Source: an uncultured Stomatobaculum sp. (GTDB lineage: Bacteria > Bacillota > Clostridia > Lachnospirales > Lachnospiraceae). From it: 11,191 nt of DNA. The notes below the pieces were generated by a model. That model was not told the origin of the DNA. It saw only the letters and a list, made by a program, of their open reading frames with translations, and did not search any database. The DNA lies in assembly GCA_938010625.1 (NCBI GenBank), contig CALLVJ010000153.1, forward strand, positions 1 to 11,191, given 5' to 3'. A program made the position numbers and the translations under genes. Below are positions 1 through 6,610 of this stretch, piece by piece (the stretch's first letter is position 1; every line of letters begins with the position of its first letter).

Positions 1-197
1 ACATTCAGACGGGCAGCTACACGAACCGCGAGGGGCAGAAAGTTTATACAACCAACGTGATTCTGGCCAGTCAGGAATTTGCTGACAGCAAGGGCGCGAC
101 TGGCGGCGGTGGAGCGGCCGAGAATGCCCCACGGGACGATGAGCCATTCATGCAGATTCCGGATGGAGCGGATGCAGAGGGGTTGCCGTGGAACTGA
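1..197 (+). CDS. ssb: Single-stranded DNA-binding protein, C-terminal part
   Basis: The frame beginning at base 3 is open from the left edge and reads IQTGSYTNREGQKVYTTNVI, the last strands of an SSB OB-fold. A Gly/Ala-rich flexible linker and the acidic tail DGADAEGLPWN follow, then TGA at 195-197. SSB coats single-stranded DNA during replication and recombination and recruits partners through its C-terminal tip. The usual tip ends in D-D-x-P-F; here it ends L-P-W-N, keeping the proline but with Trp instead of Phe and one extra residue. The stop overlaps the next start (GTG 188), so the genes are translationally linked. The start lies outside the window. Presence in a phage early operon suggests a phage-encoded SSB. 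Confidence 0.88.
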   Translation, partial: IQTGSYTNREGQKVYTTNVILASQEFADSKGATGGGGAAENAPRDDEPFMQIPDGADAEGLPWN

Positions 198-391
198 TGC
201 AGGACTCAGGGGCACGCAGGGCGGTGGCTCAGATCGTTGACCGGCTCACGGACATGCTGGAGGTTGGAGAGTACCGGCTGGTAGAGCTCAAAATCAGGGA
301 CACAGCGACAGGGCGAGAGTACGGGTGGAAGGAGCGGCGTAATGAGACACATTTCTGCAAAGCAATCGGTGCAAGATGTTTTGCAATGTAG
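188..391 (+). CDS. Small phage protein of unknown function (67 aa)
   Basis: GTG start inside the end of ssb, with AGAGGGG just upstream, and a TAG stop at 389-391. The predicted protein has an amphipathic N-terminal half (a helix with IVDRLTDMLEVGEY), then VELKIRDTATGREYGWKERR, which looks like a two-strand beta hairpin, and a Cys-containing end (residues C57 and C64). No membrane segment or signal peptide is visible. I do not recognise the family. Its position between ssb and a late regulator and its overlap with ssb support it being expressed as part of the early operon. The open frame is short, so confidence rests mainly on packing and the ribosome binding site. Confidence 0.55.
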   Translation: MELMQDSGARRAVAQIVDRLTDMLEVGEYRLVELKIRDTATGREYGWKERRNETHFCKAIGARCFAM

Positions 392-433
392 ATGGGGAAT
401 ATCTCATGCGCTTGGCGGAGAGGAGGGTTGCGA

Positions 434-889
434 GTGAGTCTGAAGGAGGAGCTTCAGCAGTATCTCGGCATTATGTGCGAAGTGAGGGATGCTAAGCAGA
501 GGGCGGCAGAGCTTGGGCGGAGGATTCGAGAGGCGGAAGCAACTCAGGTCACTGACAGCGTCTACGGCACGCGAGAGGACGGCACAAACGGGCATATCCG
601 CATTACCGGAGTTCCGCTTCCGGAAATCGACAAACTCACCGATCTGCGAAAAAAGCGCGAGACGCATTTCAAGGTCCTTGCCTTTGAGCAGGAGCAGCGA
701 GCGGCGTATCTGGAAGCGAGGATTGAAGAAATTCCGGATCCGACAATCCGTGTGATTCTTAGACAAAGATATATCGACGGAATGACCTGGGATGCGGTGA
801 GTAGACATAATGGACACGCGGGGACTGACTGGGCGCGAGTGAGAGCGGCAAGGTTTTTCGCGGCAACGGAAGGAGGAGATTTAGGGTGA
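434..889 (+). CDS. DUF1492/ArpU/RinA-like phage transcriptional regulator
   Basis: I chose GTG 434 because GAGAGGAGGG lies at 418-427, a near-ideal ribosome binding site, whereas the upstream ATG 392 has none. The 151-residue product begins with a charged helical region (1-38), has a short basic/polar middle, a second long helix (about 65-98), and ends in IRVILRQRYIDGMTWDAVSR and GTDWARVRAARFF (103-142). That end resembles sigma-70 region 4: a helix-turn-helix following the L-R-x-R-Y-I-x-G-x-T-W pattern typical of DUF1492, ArpU and RinA proteins. Such proteins sit just upstream of phage packaging genes and activate late transcription. The gene position before terS fits that job. A natural target would be the repeated promoter element at 1527-1555 and 7503-7531; that link is inference. 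Confidence 0.75.
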   Translation: MSLKEELQQYLGIMCEVRDAKQRAAELGRRIREAEATQVTDSVYGTREDGTNGHIRITGVPLPEIDKLTDLRKKRETHFKVLAFEQEQRAAYLEARIEEIPDPTIRVILRQRYIDGMTWDAVSRHNGHAGTDWARVRAARFFAATEGGDLG

Positions 890-1092
890 AGGAGAAGGTG
901 CTCTATACATGCGAGGTTTGTCGCACGGATTACGCCGATAAAGCAGAAGCGAAAAGGTGCGAGGAGAGTCACAAAAGGAGGTTGAAAATCGTGGATTCAA
1001 GATATTTGGCGCGAGCGCAGACCTTGAGTGGTTTTCCAACCACCATTACGGTCCAGTCAGAGGATGGAACGCGAGCCACATACAAGAGATGA
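886..1092 (+). CDS. Small zinc-finger-like phage protein (68 aa)
   Basis: GTG 886 overlaps the preceding TGA (GTGA), with AAGGAGGAG at 870-878 as ribosome binding site. The N-terminus carries C9-x2-C12-x12-C25-x3-H29 inside YTCEVCRTDYADKAEAKRCE, a pattern that can bind one zinc ion, as in short C2H2-like fingers of phage accessory proteins. The rest contains a basic helix followed by a beta-rich tail (FPTTITVQSEDGTRATY). No enzymatic motif is seen. Function is unknown; nucleic-acid or protein binding is the usual role of such minimal fingers. The tight overlap with the regulator upstream supports one operon. Confidence 0.65.
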   Translation: MKEKVLYTCEVCRTDYADKAEAKRCEESHKRRLKIVDSRYLARAQTLSGFPTTITVQSEDGTRATYKR

Positions 1093-1103
1093 GAGGGAGA
1101 GAG

Positions 1104-1427
1104 ATGACAATAAACGAGTATCAGGAGAAGGCATTGCGCACAGCGAGTGGGTGCCGGAGCGACAGCCTACTGCTCAATGGGGTCATGGGGCTCTGCGGAG
1201 AGTCGGGAGAGTGCATCGACATTGTGAAAAAGACGATGTTCCAGGGGCACACGCTGGACAGAGAGCATCTTGCGGAGGAACTGGGGGATGTGGCTTGGTA
1301 TCTCGCGGTTACGGCGGAAGGGCTCGGGTATACCCTGGAGAGCATTTTGCAGCGGAATGTTGACAAGCTCGCGAAGCGCTACCCCGACGGCTTTGAGACC
1401 AAGCGGAGCGTGCACAGGGAGGAGTGA
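1104..1427 (+). CDS. MazG-like nucleotide pyrophosphohydrolase
   Basis: ATG 1104 is preceded by the purine-rich GAGAGGGAGAGAG; an earlier in-frame start at 957 would run through the zinc-finger gene and is rejected. The 107-residue all-alpha protein starts MTINEYQEKALRTA and carries the MazG fold signature: GLCGESGECIDIVKK (residues about 29-43, acidic helix) and EELGDVAWYLAV (about 57-68, the E-x-x-D metal-binding helix). MazG-type enzymes hydrolyse (d)NTPs to the monophosphate and pyrophosphate using Mg2+. Phage copies are thought to adjust nucleotide pools or lower host ppGpp during infection. The length matches single-domain phage MazG proteins. It ends four bases before the next small reading frame. 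Confidence 0.85.
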   Translation: MTINEYQEKALRTASGCRSDSLLLNGVMGLCGESGECIDIVKKTMFQGHTLDREHLAEELGDVAWYLAVTAEGLGYTLESILQRNVDKLAKRYPDGFETKRSVHREE

Positions 1428-1431
1428 CAAG

Positions 1432-1497
1432 ATGAGGCGTGATGGTGAGTTTTGGCAAGGGATTTTGTTGCTGGTGGTGGGGAGTACTTTCTGGTGA
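1432..1497 (+). CDS. Possible 21-residue hydrophobic peptide
   Basis: ATG 1432 follows a good ribosome binding site (GGGAGGAG, 1418-1424) overlapping the end of the MazG gene, and the frame closes at TGA 1495-1497. The peptide is MRRDGEFWQGILLLVVGSTF plus W: two arginines, then an uninterrupted hydrophobic stretch long enough for one membrane pass. It could be a tiny membrane peptide, or merely the tail of an operon read by chance. Nothing identifies a family. Confidence 0.35.
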   Translation: MRRDGEFWQGILLLVVGSTFW

Positions 1498-1526
1498 GTC
1501 ATATCGGAAAGTAATTTCTCAAAAAG

Positions 1527-1555
1527 CTTGCGTGTACGCTTTGTACTGATAGTAT
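1527..1555 (+). promoter_or_regulatory. Promoter with internal GTAC-N5-GTAC dyad (copy 1)
   Basis: TTGCGT (1528-1533) and TAGTAT (1550-1555) are 16 bases apart and fit a sigma-A promoter with a weak -35. Between them lies GTAC GCTTT GTAC (1534-1546), a palindromic half-site pair well placed for a regulator. The whole 29-base block recurs at 7503-7531 with only two differences, which argues for a selected control element. Predicted transcription starts near 1562, giving the RNA at 1562-1736 and, by read-through, the packaging genes. Confidence 0.7.
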
Positions 1556-1561
1556 CTAAAA

Positions 1562-1736
1562 GTGAAAAGGTGGCAACGTGGGAAGAGCCGCAGTGCAGCC
1601 CGCGGGTCACCTTCTTTGCCACTACCGGAGTGGGAGGCGGGTTCAATTCCCGCCGGTGGCTTCCCCTGCGAAAGCGGGGCATGTAACCTCCCTCTAACGG
1701 AAAAGGGGAGCGGTTCGCCATGGCCGCTCCTTTTTC
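1562..1736 (+). ncRNA. Candidate structured RNA with tRNA T-arm-like hairpin
   Basis: This stretch has no credible protein gene but is bounded by a promoter (1527-1555) and a strong terminator (1701-1735), giving a transcript of roughly 175 nt. Visible pairing: GGCGGG TTCAATT CCCGCC (1636-1654), a perfect tRNA T-stem and T-loop; CCACT/AGTGG (1619-1623 with 1629-1633); GCCGC/GTGGC (1587-1591 with 1656-1660), extended by GGGAA/TTCCC (1580-1584 with 1661-1665), which closes a cloverleaf-like domain; and CCCCTGC GAAA GCGGGG (1663-1679), a hairpin with a GNRA loop. An alternative first hairpin pairs AAGGTG (1567-1572) with CACCTT (1608-1613). A normal 7-nt anticodon loop and a D-arm cannot be drawn, so this is not an ordinary tRNA. 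Function unknown; position before terS is notable. Confidence 0.55.
1701..1735 (+). terminator. Intrinsic terminator of the RNA segment
   Basis: GGAGCGG (1707-1713) pairs perfectly with CCGCTCC (1724-1730) around a 10-nt loop, preceded by AAAAGG and followed by TTTTT. CTCCC at 1689-1693 could instead pair with GGGAG (1706-1710), so an alternative, antiterminating fold is possible. Confidence 0.85.
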
Positions 1737-1752
1737 TGTGCCTCCATGCACA

Positions 1753-2290
1753 CCGAGAGGCTATTGCGAGGGTGTAACACAGAGACGTTTGCCAAGGGCA
1801 TAAAAGGCCCATAACAAAACCGAGAGGGGCGTGGTTGGGTTGGTGAGAGGATGCGGGATGAATGGAACGTAACCCCGGTTCGAAGCAGTGATGAAGCACG
1901 GCGGAGGGGAAGAAACGGGGGGATTGCCTCCGGAAAGGTTCGCAGGCAAAAGCGTGAGCTCAGGGAGCGACTGAAAGAGGCGCTCGATTGCGCCGTGGTA
2001 AATCCGAAAACGAAAAAGATGATGGCACAGGTCGGCATGGATGGGGGTGGCAGCAACATGGATGCCGTTGTAGCCTCTATTGTGGTGGGAGCCATCCAAG
2101 GTGCGCCGGGGTACGCAAAGCTGCTTGTGGAGTTAATTGGTGAAACGGGAGCGGAGCAGAGAGCCGAGAGGGCAGACAAGCGCGAGGAGAAGCGCCTCGA
2201 GATGCAGCTGGCGGAGTTTGAGCGTCTCGCGGCTGCCGAGGGCAAAGACCCCGTGATTATAGTGAACGACTTAGAGGAGTAGCCGAGAGG
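1753..2290 (+). repeat. Four copies of CCGAGAGG in and around terS
   Basis: The octamer CCGAGAGG occurs at 1753-1760, 1820-1827, 2164-2171 and 2283-2290, all on the plus strand, two upstream of terS, one within it and one at its end. I did not see another copy in the window. Small terminases commonly recognise repeated short sites in or beside their own gene, so these are candidate pac-site elements. The last copy also forms the loop of the terminator at 2277-2301. Confidence 0.45.
1851..2282 (+). CDS. terS: Phage terminase small subunit
   Basis: The 143-residue protein begins MRDEWNVTPVRSSDEARRRG and continues GRNGGIASGKVRRQKRELRERL (about residues 21-42). The G-R-x-G-G-I-x-S-G-x-x-R-R pattern is characteristic of small terminase-like proteins that directly precede PBSX-type large terminases. 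The middle has a hydrophobic helix (DAVVASIVVGAIQGA), then a segment LVELIGETG, then a highly charged C-terminal helix. The small subunit recognises viral DNA and loads it onto the large subunit. ATG 1851 is the only sensible start; GGTGA (1842-1846) can serve as a close-set ribosome binding site, which is weaker than that of its neighbours. Assignment rests on the motif plus synteny with terL and portal. Confidence 0.8.
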   Translation: MRDEWNVTPVRSSDEARRRGRNGGIASGKVRRQKRELRERLKEALDCAVVNPKTKKMMAQVGMDGGGSNMDAVVASIVVGAIQGAPGYAKLLVELIGETGAEQRAERADKREEKRLEMQLAEFERLAAAEGKDPVIIVNDLEE

Positions 2291-2301
2291 CTGCTCTTTT
2301 T
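2277..2301 (+). terminator. Terminator-like hairpin between terS and terL
   Basis: GAGTAGCC (2277-2284) pairs with GGCTGCTC (2289-2296), seven Watson-Crick pairs and one G-U, around a GAGA loop, followed by TTTTT (2297-2301). It includes the terS stop codon and lies 12 bases before terL. It should reduce read-through from terS into terL, or be overridden by an antitermination system. Confidence 0.75.
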
Positions 2302-2313
2302 GTTTGGGAGAGG

Positions 2314-3564
2314 GTGAGGCGCGTGCGGTTATCGCTACAGGAGACGGTTGGCAAGGGCTACGCAGATTTCTGGAACACCAGGAAACGGTATAGGGTATGT
2401 AAGGGCGGTCGAGGCTCCAAGAAGAGCAAGACAGCTGCACTGAACATGATCTACAGAATCTTCCAATACCCAGAAAGCAACGCCTTGTGTGTGCGCCGGT
2501 ATTCAAATACGTTAAGGGATTCCACATACTCTGATTTGCGCTGGGCTATCCAGAAACTCGGGGTAGAGCTCTACTTTGAGTGTACGGTATCCCCGATGCA
2601 GATTACGCGCCGCTCGACCGGGCAGAAAATTCTTTTTCGCGGGCTCGATGATGGATTGAAAATCACATCAATCTCAGTGCCTAAGGGATATCTGTGCTGG
2701 GTATGGCTTGAGGAGAGCTATGAGGTGGCCAACGAGGGGGATTTCGATAAGCTCGACATGTCCATTCGCGGTGAGGTTCCGGAAGGCTATTTCAAGCAAA
2801 TTACGCTGACATTTAACCCATGGTCAGCAACGAGTTGGCTCAAAAGGCGTTTTTTTGATGCTCCGGACGATGACGTCTTCACGAAAACCACAACTTGGAA
2901 ATGTAACGAGTGGCTTGATGAGGCCGACAAGGGGATTTTCAGGAAGATGGCAGAGCAGAATCCGCGTCGCTACCGCATTGAGGGAGATGGCGATTGGGGT
3001 ATCGCGGAAGGCCTGATTTACACAAATGTGGCGTGCGAAGAGTTTGATCGGGACGCACTGAGGGCAAAGCCCGGCATGAAATCAGCGTTCAATCTGGACT
3101 TCGGCTTTACGGACCCGAATGCTTTTGTCTGTGAGCTGGTCGATGACGCGGAGAAGAAAATCTATGTTTTCGATGAGTGGTACCGCTCCGGAGCGACAAA
3201 CCAAGAAATTGCAAAGGCAATTATCGAAAAGGGCTACGGCGGGCAGCGCATTGTCTGCGACAGCGCGGAGCCGAAATCCATTGCGGAGCTTAGGCAGCTC
3301 GGGCTTAAAGCCGAGCCGTCGCTCAAAGGCCGCGACAGCGTGAACCACGGCATCCAGTTCATTCAGAATTTTCAGATTGTCGTGCATCCGCGATGCGTTG
3401 AATTCAAGAAAGAAATTGAGAATTATTGCTGGGCAAAAGGCCGCGACGGGCAGCCGACGGACAAGCCCGACCATGAATTTTCACACGGCATGGACTCCAT
3501 GCGATACGGCATTGGCGTGCTATACGGCGGCGCAAGGGCGGAGCCCGGAAAGGCAAGATTATGA
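2314..3564 (+). CDS. terL: Phage terminase large subunit (PBSX/Terminase_3 family)
   Basis: GTG 2314 follows GGGAGAGG (2306-2313); GTG 2323 is an alternative start. The 416-residue protein has the usual ATPase-nuclease order. The ATPase has a Walker A-like loop GGRGSKKSKT (31-40), a hydrophobic Walker B ending in acidic residues LCWVWLEE (127-134), and the coupling motif TFNP (166-169). The RNase H-like nuclease begins near LDFGFTDP (D262), continues with CDSAEP (D316) and ends with HGMDSMRYG (D394), the three acidic metal ligands. It pumps DNA into the prohead and cuts the concatemer. Length and all motifs look intact, so the enzyme is probably functional. It shares an ATGA overlap with the portal gene downstream. 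Confidence 0.95.
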   Translation: MRRVRLSLQETVGKGYADFWNTRKRYRVCKGGRGSKKSKTAALNMIYRIFQYPESNALCVRRYSNTLRDSTYSDLRWAIQKLGVELYFECTVSPMQITRRSTGQKILFRGLDDGLKITSISVPKGYLCWVWLEESYEVANEGDFDKLDMSIRGEVPEGYFKQITLTFNPWSATSWLKRRFFDAPDDDVFTKTTTWKCNEWLDEADKGIFRKMAEQNPRRYRIEGDGDWGIAEGLIYTNVACEEFDRDALRAKPGMKSAFNLDFGFTDPNAFVCELVDDAEKKIYVFDEWYRSGATNQEIAKAIIEKGYGGQRIVCDSAEPKSIAELRQLGLKAEPSLKGRDSVNHGIQFIQNFQIVVHPRCVEFKKEIENYCWAKGRDGQPTDKPDHEFSHGMDSMRYGIGVLYGGARAEPGKARL

Positions 3565-5063
3565 GGAGAACCGACGATTATCCCGATTACAGCGAGTACA
3601 TCGACTATATCGACGAAAACGGCTTTACGGATGACATCGTAAACCGCATTATCAATGCGCATCAGCTGAACCGCTGTCGCACGAAGGATTTATACGAGCG
3701 GTATAAATGCTACGAGGACAAGGTGCCTATCTTTTCGCGCATTCCGCGCTTCTCGGATGAGCTTAAGGACGGCGGCGGCAATGCGGTCCCGCAGCTGAAT
3801 AACAAGGTCAATAACGATTTCTTTGGCGAAATCAATGACGTGATGGTCGGCTATTTTGCCGGAAAGGCTGCATCCTACAGCTATGCAGAGGATGAGAGCG
3901 CGGAGAGCGCGACCGGCGGAGAAGCTGCCGTTGAGGCAGCGAAAAAGGCTCTCTCGGAATTCGTCACACGGAACAACATGTACGATGTAAACCTTGAAGT
4001 TACAAAGTTCGCTTCCGTGTGCGGATATGCCGGAAGGCTTTTTTACATTGACCGGCACGGTGATGAGCGCGTGATGGTCGTGCCGCCGTACGAGACTATC
4101 GTGCTGGCACGGGACAAGATTCAAGAGCCTGACTACGCTGTCCGGTACTACGCAACCACAGGCATCTCCGGCGCAGAGGTGTGGCACGCGGATGCCTATG
4201 ACGGGCACAGCGTGCATCACTTTGAGGGCGCTCTCGGCAATTTCATCCGCTCCGGAGAGGAAGAGCACCTCTTCGATTTCTGCCCGCTCCAGGCAATCCC
4301 GCTGAATGGCGAGATGCTCAGTAGTGCGGAGCGCGTCATGGCGCTCATCGATGAGTACGACAAGACCGTATCGGACAACGCAAACGACGCTGAGGGAAAT
4401 ACGCACGCGCTGCAGGTCCTTGACGGTATCGGCGAACTTTCCCAAGCGCAGCTTGCGGAGGTGGAGCGCGCCGGTGTGCTGCAGATTAGCCCCGGATACG
4501 CGGACAGCACGCACCGGGTTTACTACCTCACGAAGGACATTAATGACTCTTTCAATGAGCATCACCTCGACCGCCTCGAGCGAAACATCTATCGCTTCTC
4601 CAAAACGCCAAACCTAAACGACGAAACCTTCAACGCAGCTTCGGGCATCAGTCTTAAATTTAAGCTCACCGCTTTCGAGGCAAAGTGCGGCGCTTTTGAG
4701 GCGAAGATGAACAGCGCGGACGTGTACATGTTCCGGCTGCTCGGCTCGGCCTTCTTGAAAAAGAGCATCCCCTTTGACTACCTGCAGGCGTATGTCGAGT
4801 ACAAGCGCAATTTCCCGGTCGATGTGCTCTCGGAGGCTCAGGCCGTGCAGGCGCTTATCAACGCCGGTGTTCCGGACGAGATTGCCTACAATCAGCTGTC
4901 AGCGGTCGATGATATCGACTATCTGCTTGCGCTGAAAGAGGAGCGGCAGCAGGACGCACTGAACCTTTTCGGGAAAGCCCTTGAGAGCGACGAGACGGCT
5001 CAGGGAGACACGGTAAGCAAAAAGGGAACGAATGTACCACCCGAGGGCGGTGAAGCTGAATGA
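3561..5063 (+). CDS. Phage portal protein (SPP1 gp6-like)
   Basis: ATG 3561 overlaps the terL stop (ATGA). The 500-residue product has an acidic, Tyr-rich N-terminus, then NNKVNNDFFGEINDVMVGYF (81-100), the family signature of SPP1 gp6-type portals. Next come a beta-rich wing region (about 120-240), a long helix-rich stem/crown region (about 280-430) and an acidic, disordered C-terminal tail. Twelve copies form the ring at one capsid vertex through which terminase moves DNA. Full length and intact frame suggest a working protein. The stop overlaps the next gene's ATG, the standard terL-portal-MuF order of this phage group. Confidence 0.93.
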   Translation: MRRTDDYPDYSEYIDYIDENGFTDDIVNRIINAHQLNRCRTKDLYERYKCYEDKVPIFSRIPRFSDELKDGGGNAVPQLNNKVNNDFFGEINDVMVGYFAGKAASYSYAEDESAESATGGEAAVEAAKKALSEFVTRNNMYDVNLEVTKFASVCGYAGRLFYIDRHGDERVMVVPPYETIVLARDKIQEPDYAVRYYATTGISGAEVWHADAYDGHSVHHFEGALGNFIRSGEEEHLFDFCPLQAIPLNGEMLSSAERVMALIDEYDKTVSDNANDAEGNTHALQVLDGIGELSQAQLAEVERAGVLQISPGYADSTHRVYYLTKDINDSFNEHHLDRLERNIYRFSKTPNLNDETFNAASGISLKFKLTAFEAKCGAFEAKMNSADVYMFRLLGSAFLKKSIPFDYLQAYVEYKRNFPVDVLSEAQAVQALINAGVPDEIAYNQLSAVDDIDYLLALKEERQQDALNLFGKALESDETAQGDTVSKKGTNVPPEGGEAE

Positions 5064-6610
5064 GCGGCACAGGCGACGCGCTGAACCGGTATCTAAGCAC
5101 AGTCCGGAGAATCGAAGAGCACAGAGAGCAAAGCGCTGTGAAAGAGCTCAAAAAGCTTTATCGGCAGCTCATGAAGGAGATTGGCGAGCGTGTCGCTGAA
5201 TCGTATGCGCGCTACGCGGATCCGGAGACCGGCGCGATTGACTATGCTGTGCTGCATCGCGACGGCATGGACGCAAGGCTCTTGGAAGAGATCATGCGGA
5301 GCACCGGCATCGCGTCCCTCGAGGAATGCAGGATCATAGAGCAGCTCGCCAAAGAGAGCTACGCAAAATGCTATGACGGCATGGTGTCGGCAGTACAGCG
5401 CGCTGCGACCGATGATGCTTTGCAGGAGAGCCTCCAGACAATCCGCGCGGTCGCTCCGGAGGTAATCGCGGAGGCGGTGCACAACCCTGTGAACGGTCTC
5501 ACGCTTGCGGACCGTCTGGAGAAGAAGCGCGGAGAAATCATCTACGGTATTAAGCAGTCAGTCGGCGTAGGTTTAAGCCAGGGCGACCGCTATGACACGA
5601 TGACACGGCGTATCGCAGAGACCCTTGCAGGCGCAGACGGCGCAGGCGGGTATTACGGCAAGGCTGTCCGCATTGCAAGGACTGAGGCGCACAGAGTCAG
5701 AGAGGCAGGTAACAGCGACGCAGCGACAATGCTGCAGGAGAAAGCCGCTCCTGCGGGTTACCAGATGCTGAAACGCTGGAATACCATGAAGGATGAGCGC
5801 GTCCGGCCGAACCGCAGATACAAGACAAAGCACGGGTGGAAGAGCGGTAAGCCCGGCTTTTACAACCATGCGGCGATGGACGGCGTGGAGATCCCGCTCA
5901 ATGAGGATTTTAAGCTTCCTTCCGGCGCAAGCGGACCCGCCCCCGGGCAGACGAGTGTAGCGGGAGAGGATATCAACTGCCGCTGCTTTTTGACTTACCG
6001 GATGGAGAAAGAGACAAGAGTTTTTGGCGGGGACGATAGCCGCGAAAAAGAGCAACAGCGCGATGGGCGAAACAAGGCGACAGTTATAAACCACTCGTAC
6101 ATCGAGAGTGGGGCGTATCGACGAAAATTTGATCGCATCACGGACAATCCCGCCGTAAATAGAGTGCTGTATCAGAAGAGCAAAGAGATTTTAATTCACA
6201 GGAGCGGCACAAATTTTGAGGATATGTACTGGATTAATGCGGACACCGGAGAAATTGTTGCTAGCGTTTTGAATGAGACCTTGGAAGAAGAAATCGAATA
6301 CTCTAAAAGACTGGAGCGAAAAATCAAGGGGCAGCGCCGACTTATAACGATACACAATCACCCCGCGAGTGTGCCCCCGAGTGTTGATGACTTCATATCA
6401 AATTTTAGACGTGGCTACCTTCAAGGGCTGGTTGTATGCCATGACGGGACGATTTATAGCTATTCTGCAGGAGAGCTCGTTTCGCCGATGCTGTACAAAT
6501 TGTATGCTGGGCAGTATATTAAAGACGGAATGTCTGAAGCAGAGGCGCAGAAGGCAGCGCTTCTGAGATTAAGCAGGTCACACAACATGTCTTTGGAGGA
6601 AATCCTATGA
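5060..6610 (+). CDS. MuF head protein fused to a JAB/JAMM-like C-terminal domain (candidate phage polymorphic toxin)
   Basis: ATG 5060 overlaps the portal stop. Residues 1-200 are helical. The MuF (SPP1 gp7-like) domain spans about 200-311: KAVRIARTEAHRVREAGNSD, then WNTMKDERVRP, NHAAMDG and the closing NCRC. Standard proteins end soon after NCRC; here another 200 residues follow. Residues about 345-516 contain LITIHNHPASVPPSVDDF, i.e. H432-x-H434-x6-S441-x2-D444, matching the zinc-binding HxH...S..D of JAB/JAMM metallopeptidases, with E398 a possible catalytic glutamate. The next strand reads GLVVCHDGTIYSYSAGE. G+C drops from 39/60 bases at 5401-5460 to 22/60 at 6181-6240, suggesting an imported module. 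MuF proteins with variable C-terminal toxins are known from temperate phages. The toxin role here is inference; capsid processing is an alternative. Confidence 0.8.
   Translation: MSGTGDALNRYLSTVRRIEEHREQSAVKELKKLYRQLMKEIGERVAESYARYADPETGAIDYAVLHRDGMDARLLEEIMRSTGIASLEECRIIEQLAKESYAKCYDGMVSAVQRAATDDALQESLQTIRAVAPEVIAEAVHNPVNGLTLADRLEKKRGEIIYGIKQSVGVGLSQGDRYDTMTRRIAETLAGADGAGGYYGKAVRIARTEAHRVREAGNSDAATMLQEKAAPAGYQMLKRWNTMKDERVRPNRRYKTKHGWKSGKPGFYNHAAMDGVEIPLNEDFKLPSGASGPAPGQTSVAGEDINCRCFLTYRMEKETRVFGGDDSREKEQQRDGRNKATVINHSYIESGAYRRKFDRITDNPAVNRVLYQKSKEILIHRSGTNFEDMYWINADTGEIVASVLNETLEEEIEYSKRLERKIKGQRRLITIHNHPASVPPSVDDFISNFRRGYLQGLVVCHDGTIYSYSAGELVSPMLYKLYAGQYIKDGMSEAEAQKAALLRLSRSHNMSLEEIL

Noticed and set aside
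392-433. ATG 392 as start of the DUF1492-like gene
   Set aside because: It lacks a ribosome binding site, directly abuts the previous stop and would add residues unlike the family, whereas GTG 434 has GAGGAGGG at good spacing.
1564-1617. T-box riboswitch: AAGGTGGCAACGTGGG resembles the T-box sequence and is followed by a complementary hairpin
   Set aside because: The promoter lies only about 12 bases upstream, so there is no room for Stem I and the specifier loop, and no synthetase or amino-acid gene follows.
1586-1661. A complete tRNA gene ending in the T-arm at 1636-1654
   Set aside because: The acceptor stem can be drawn with one mismatch, but the only hairpin in the anticodon position (CCACT/AGTGG) leaves a 5-base loop without U33, and no D-arm with GG is found.
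1519-1899. Reverse-strand 126-aa open frame containing AGIEPAS
   Set aside because: This is the well-known false translation of an antisense tRNA T-arm; it crosses a promoter, terminator and the terS start and has no ribosome binding site.
3690-4565. Reverse-strand 291-aa open frame
   Set aside because: It lies wholly antisense to the portal gene, which has a clear family signature; it is a product of the portal's codon bias.
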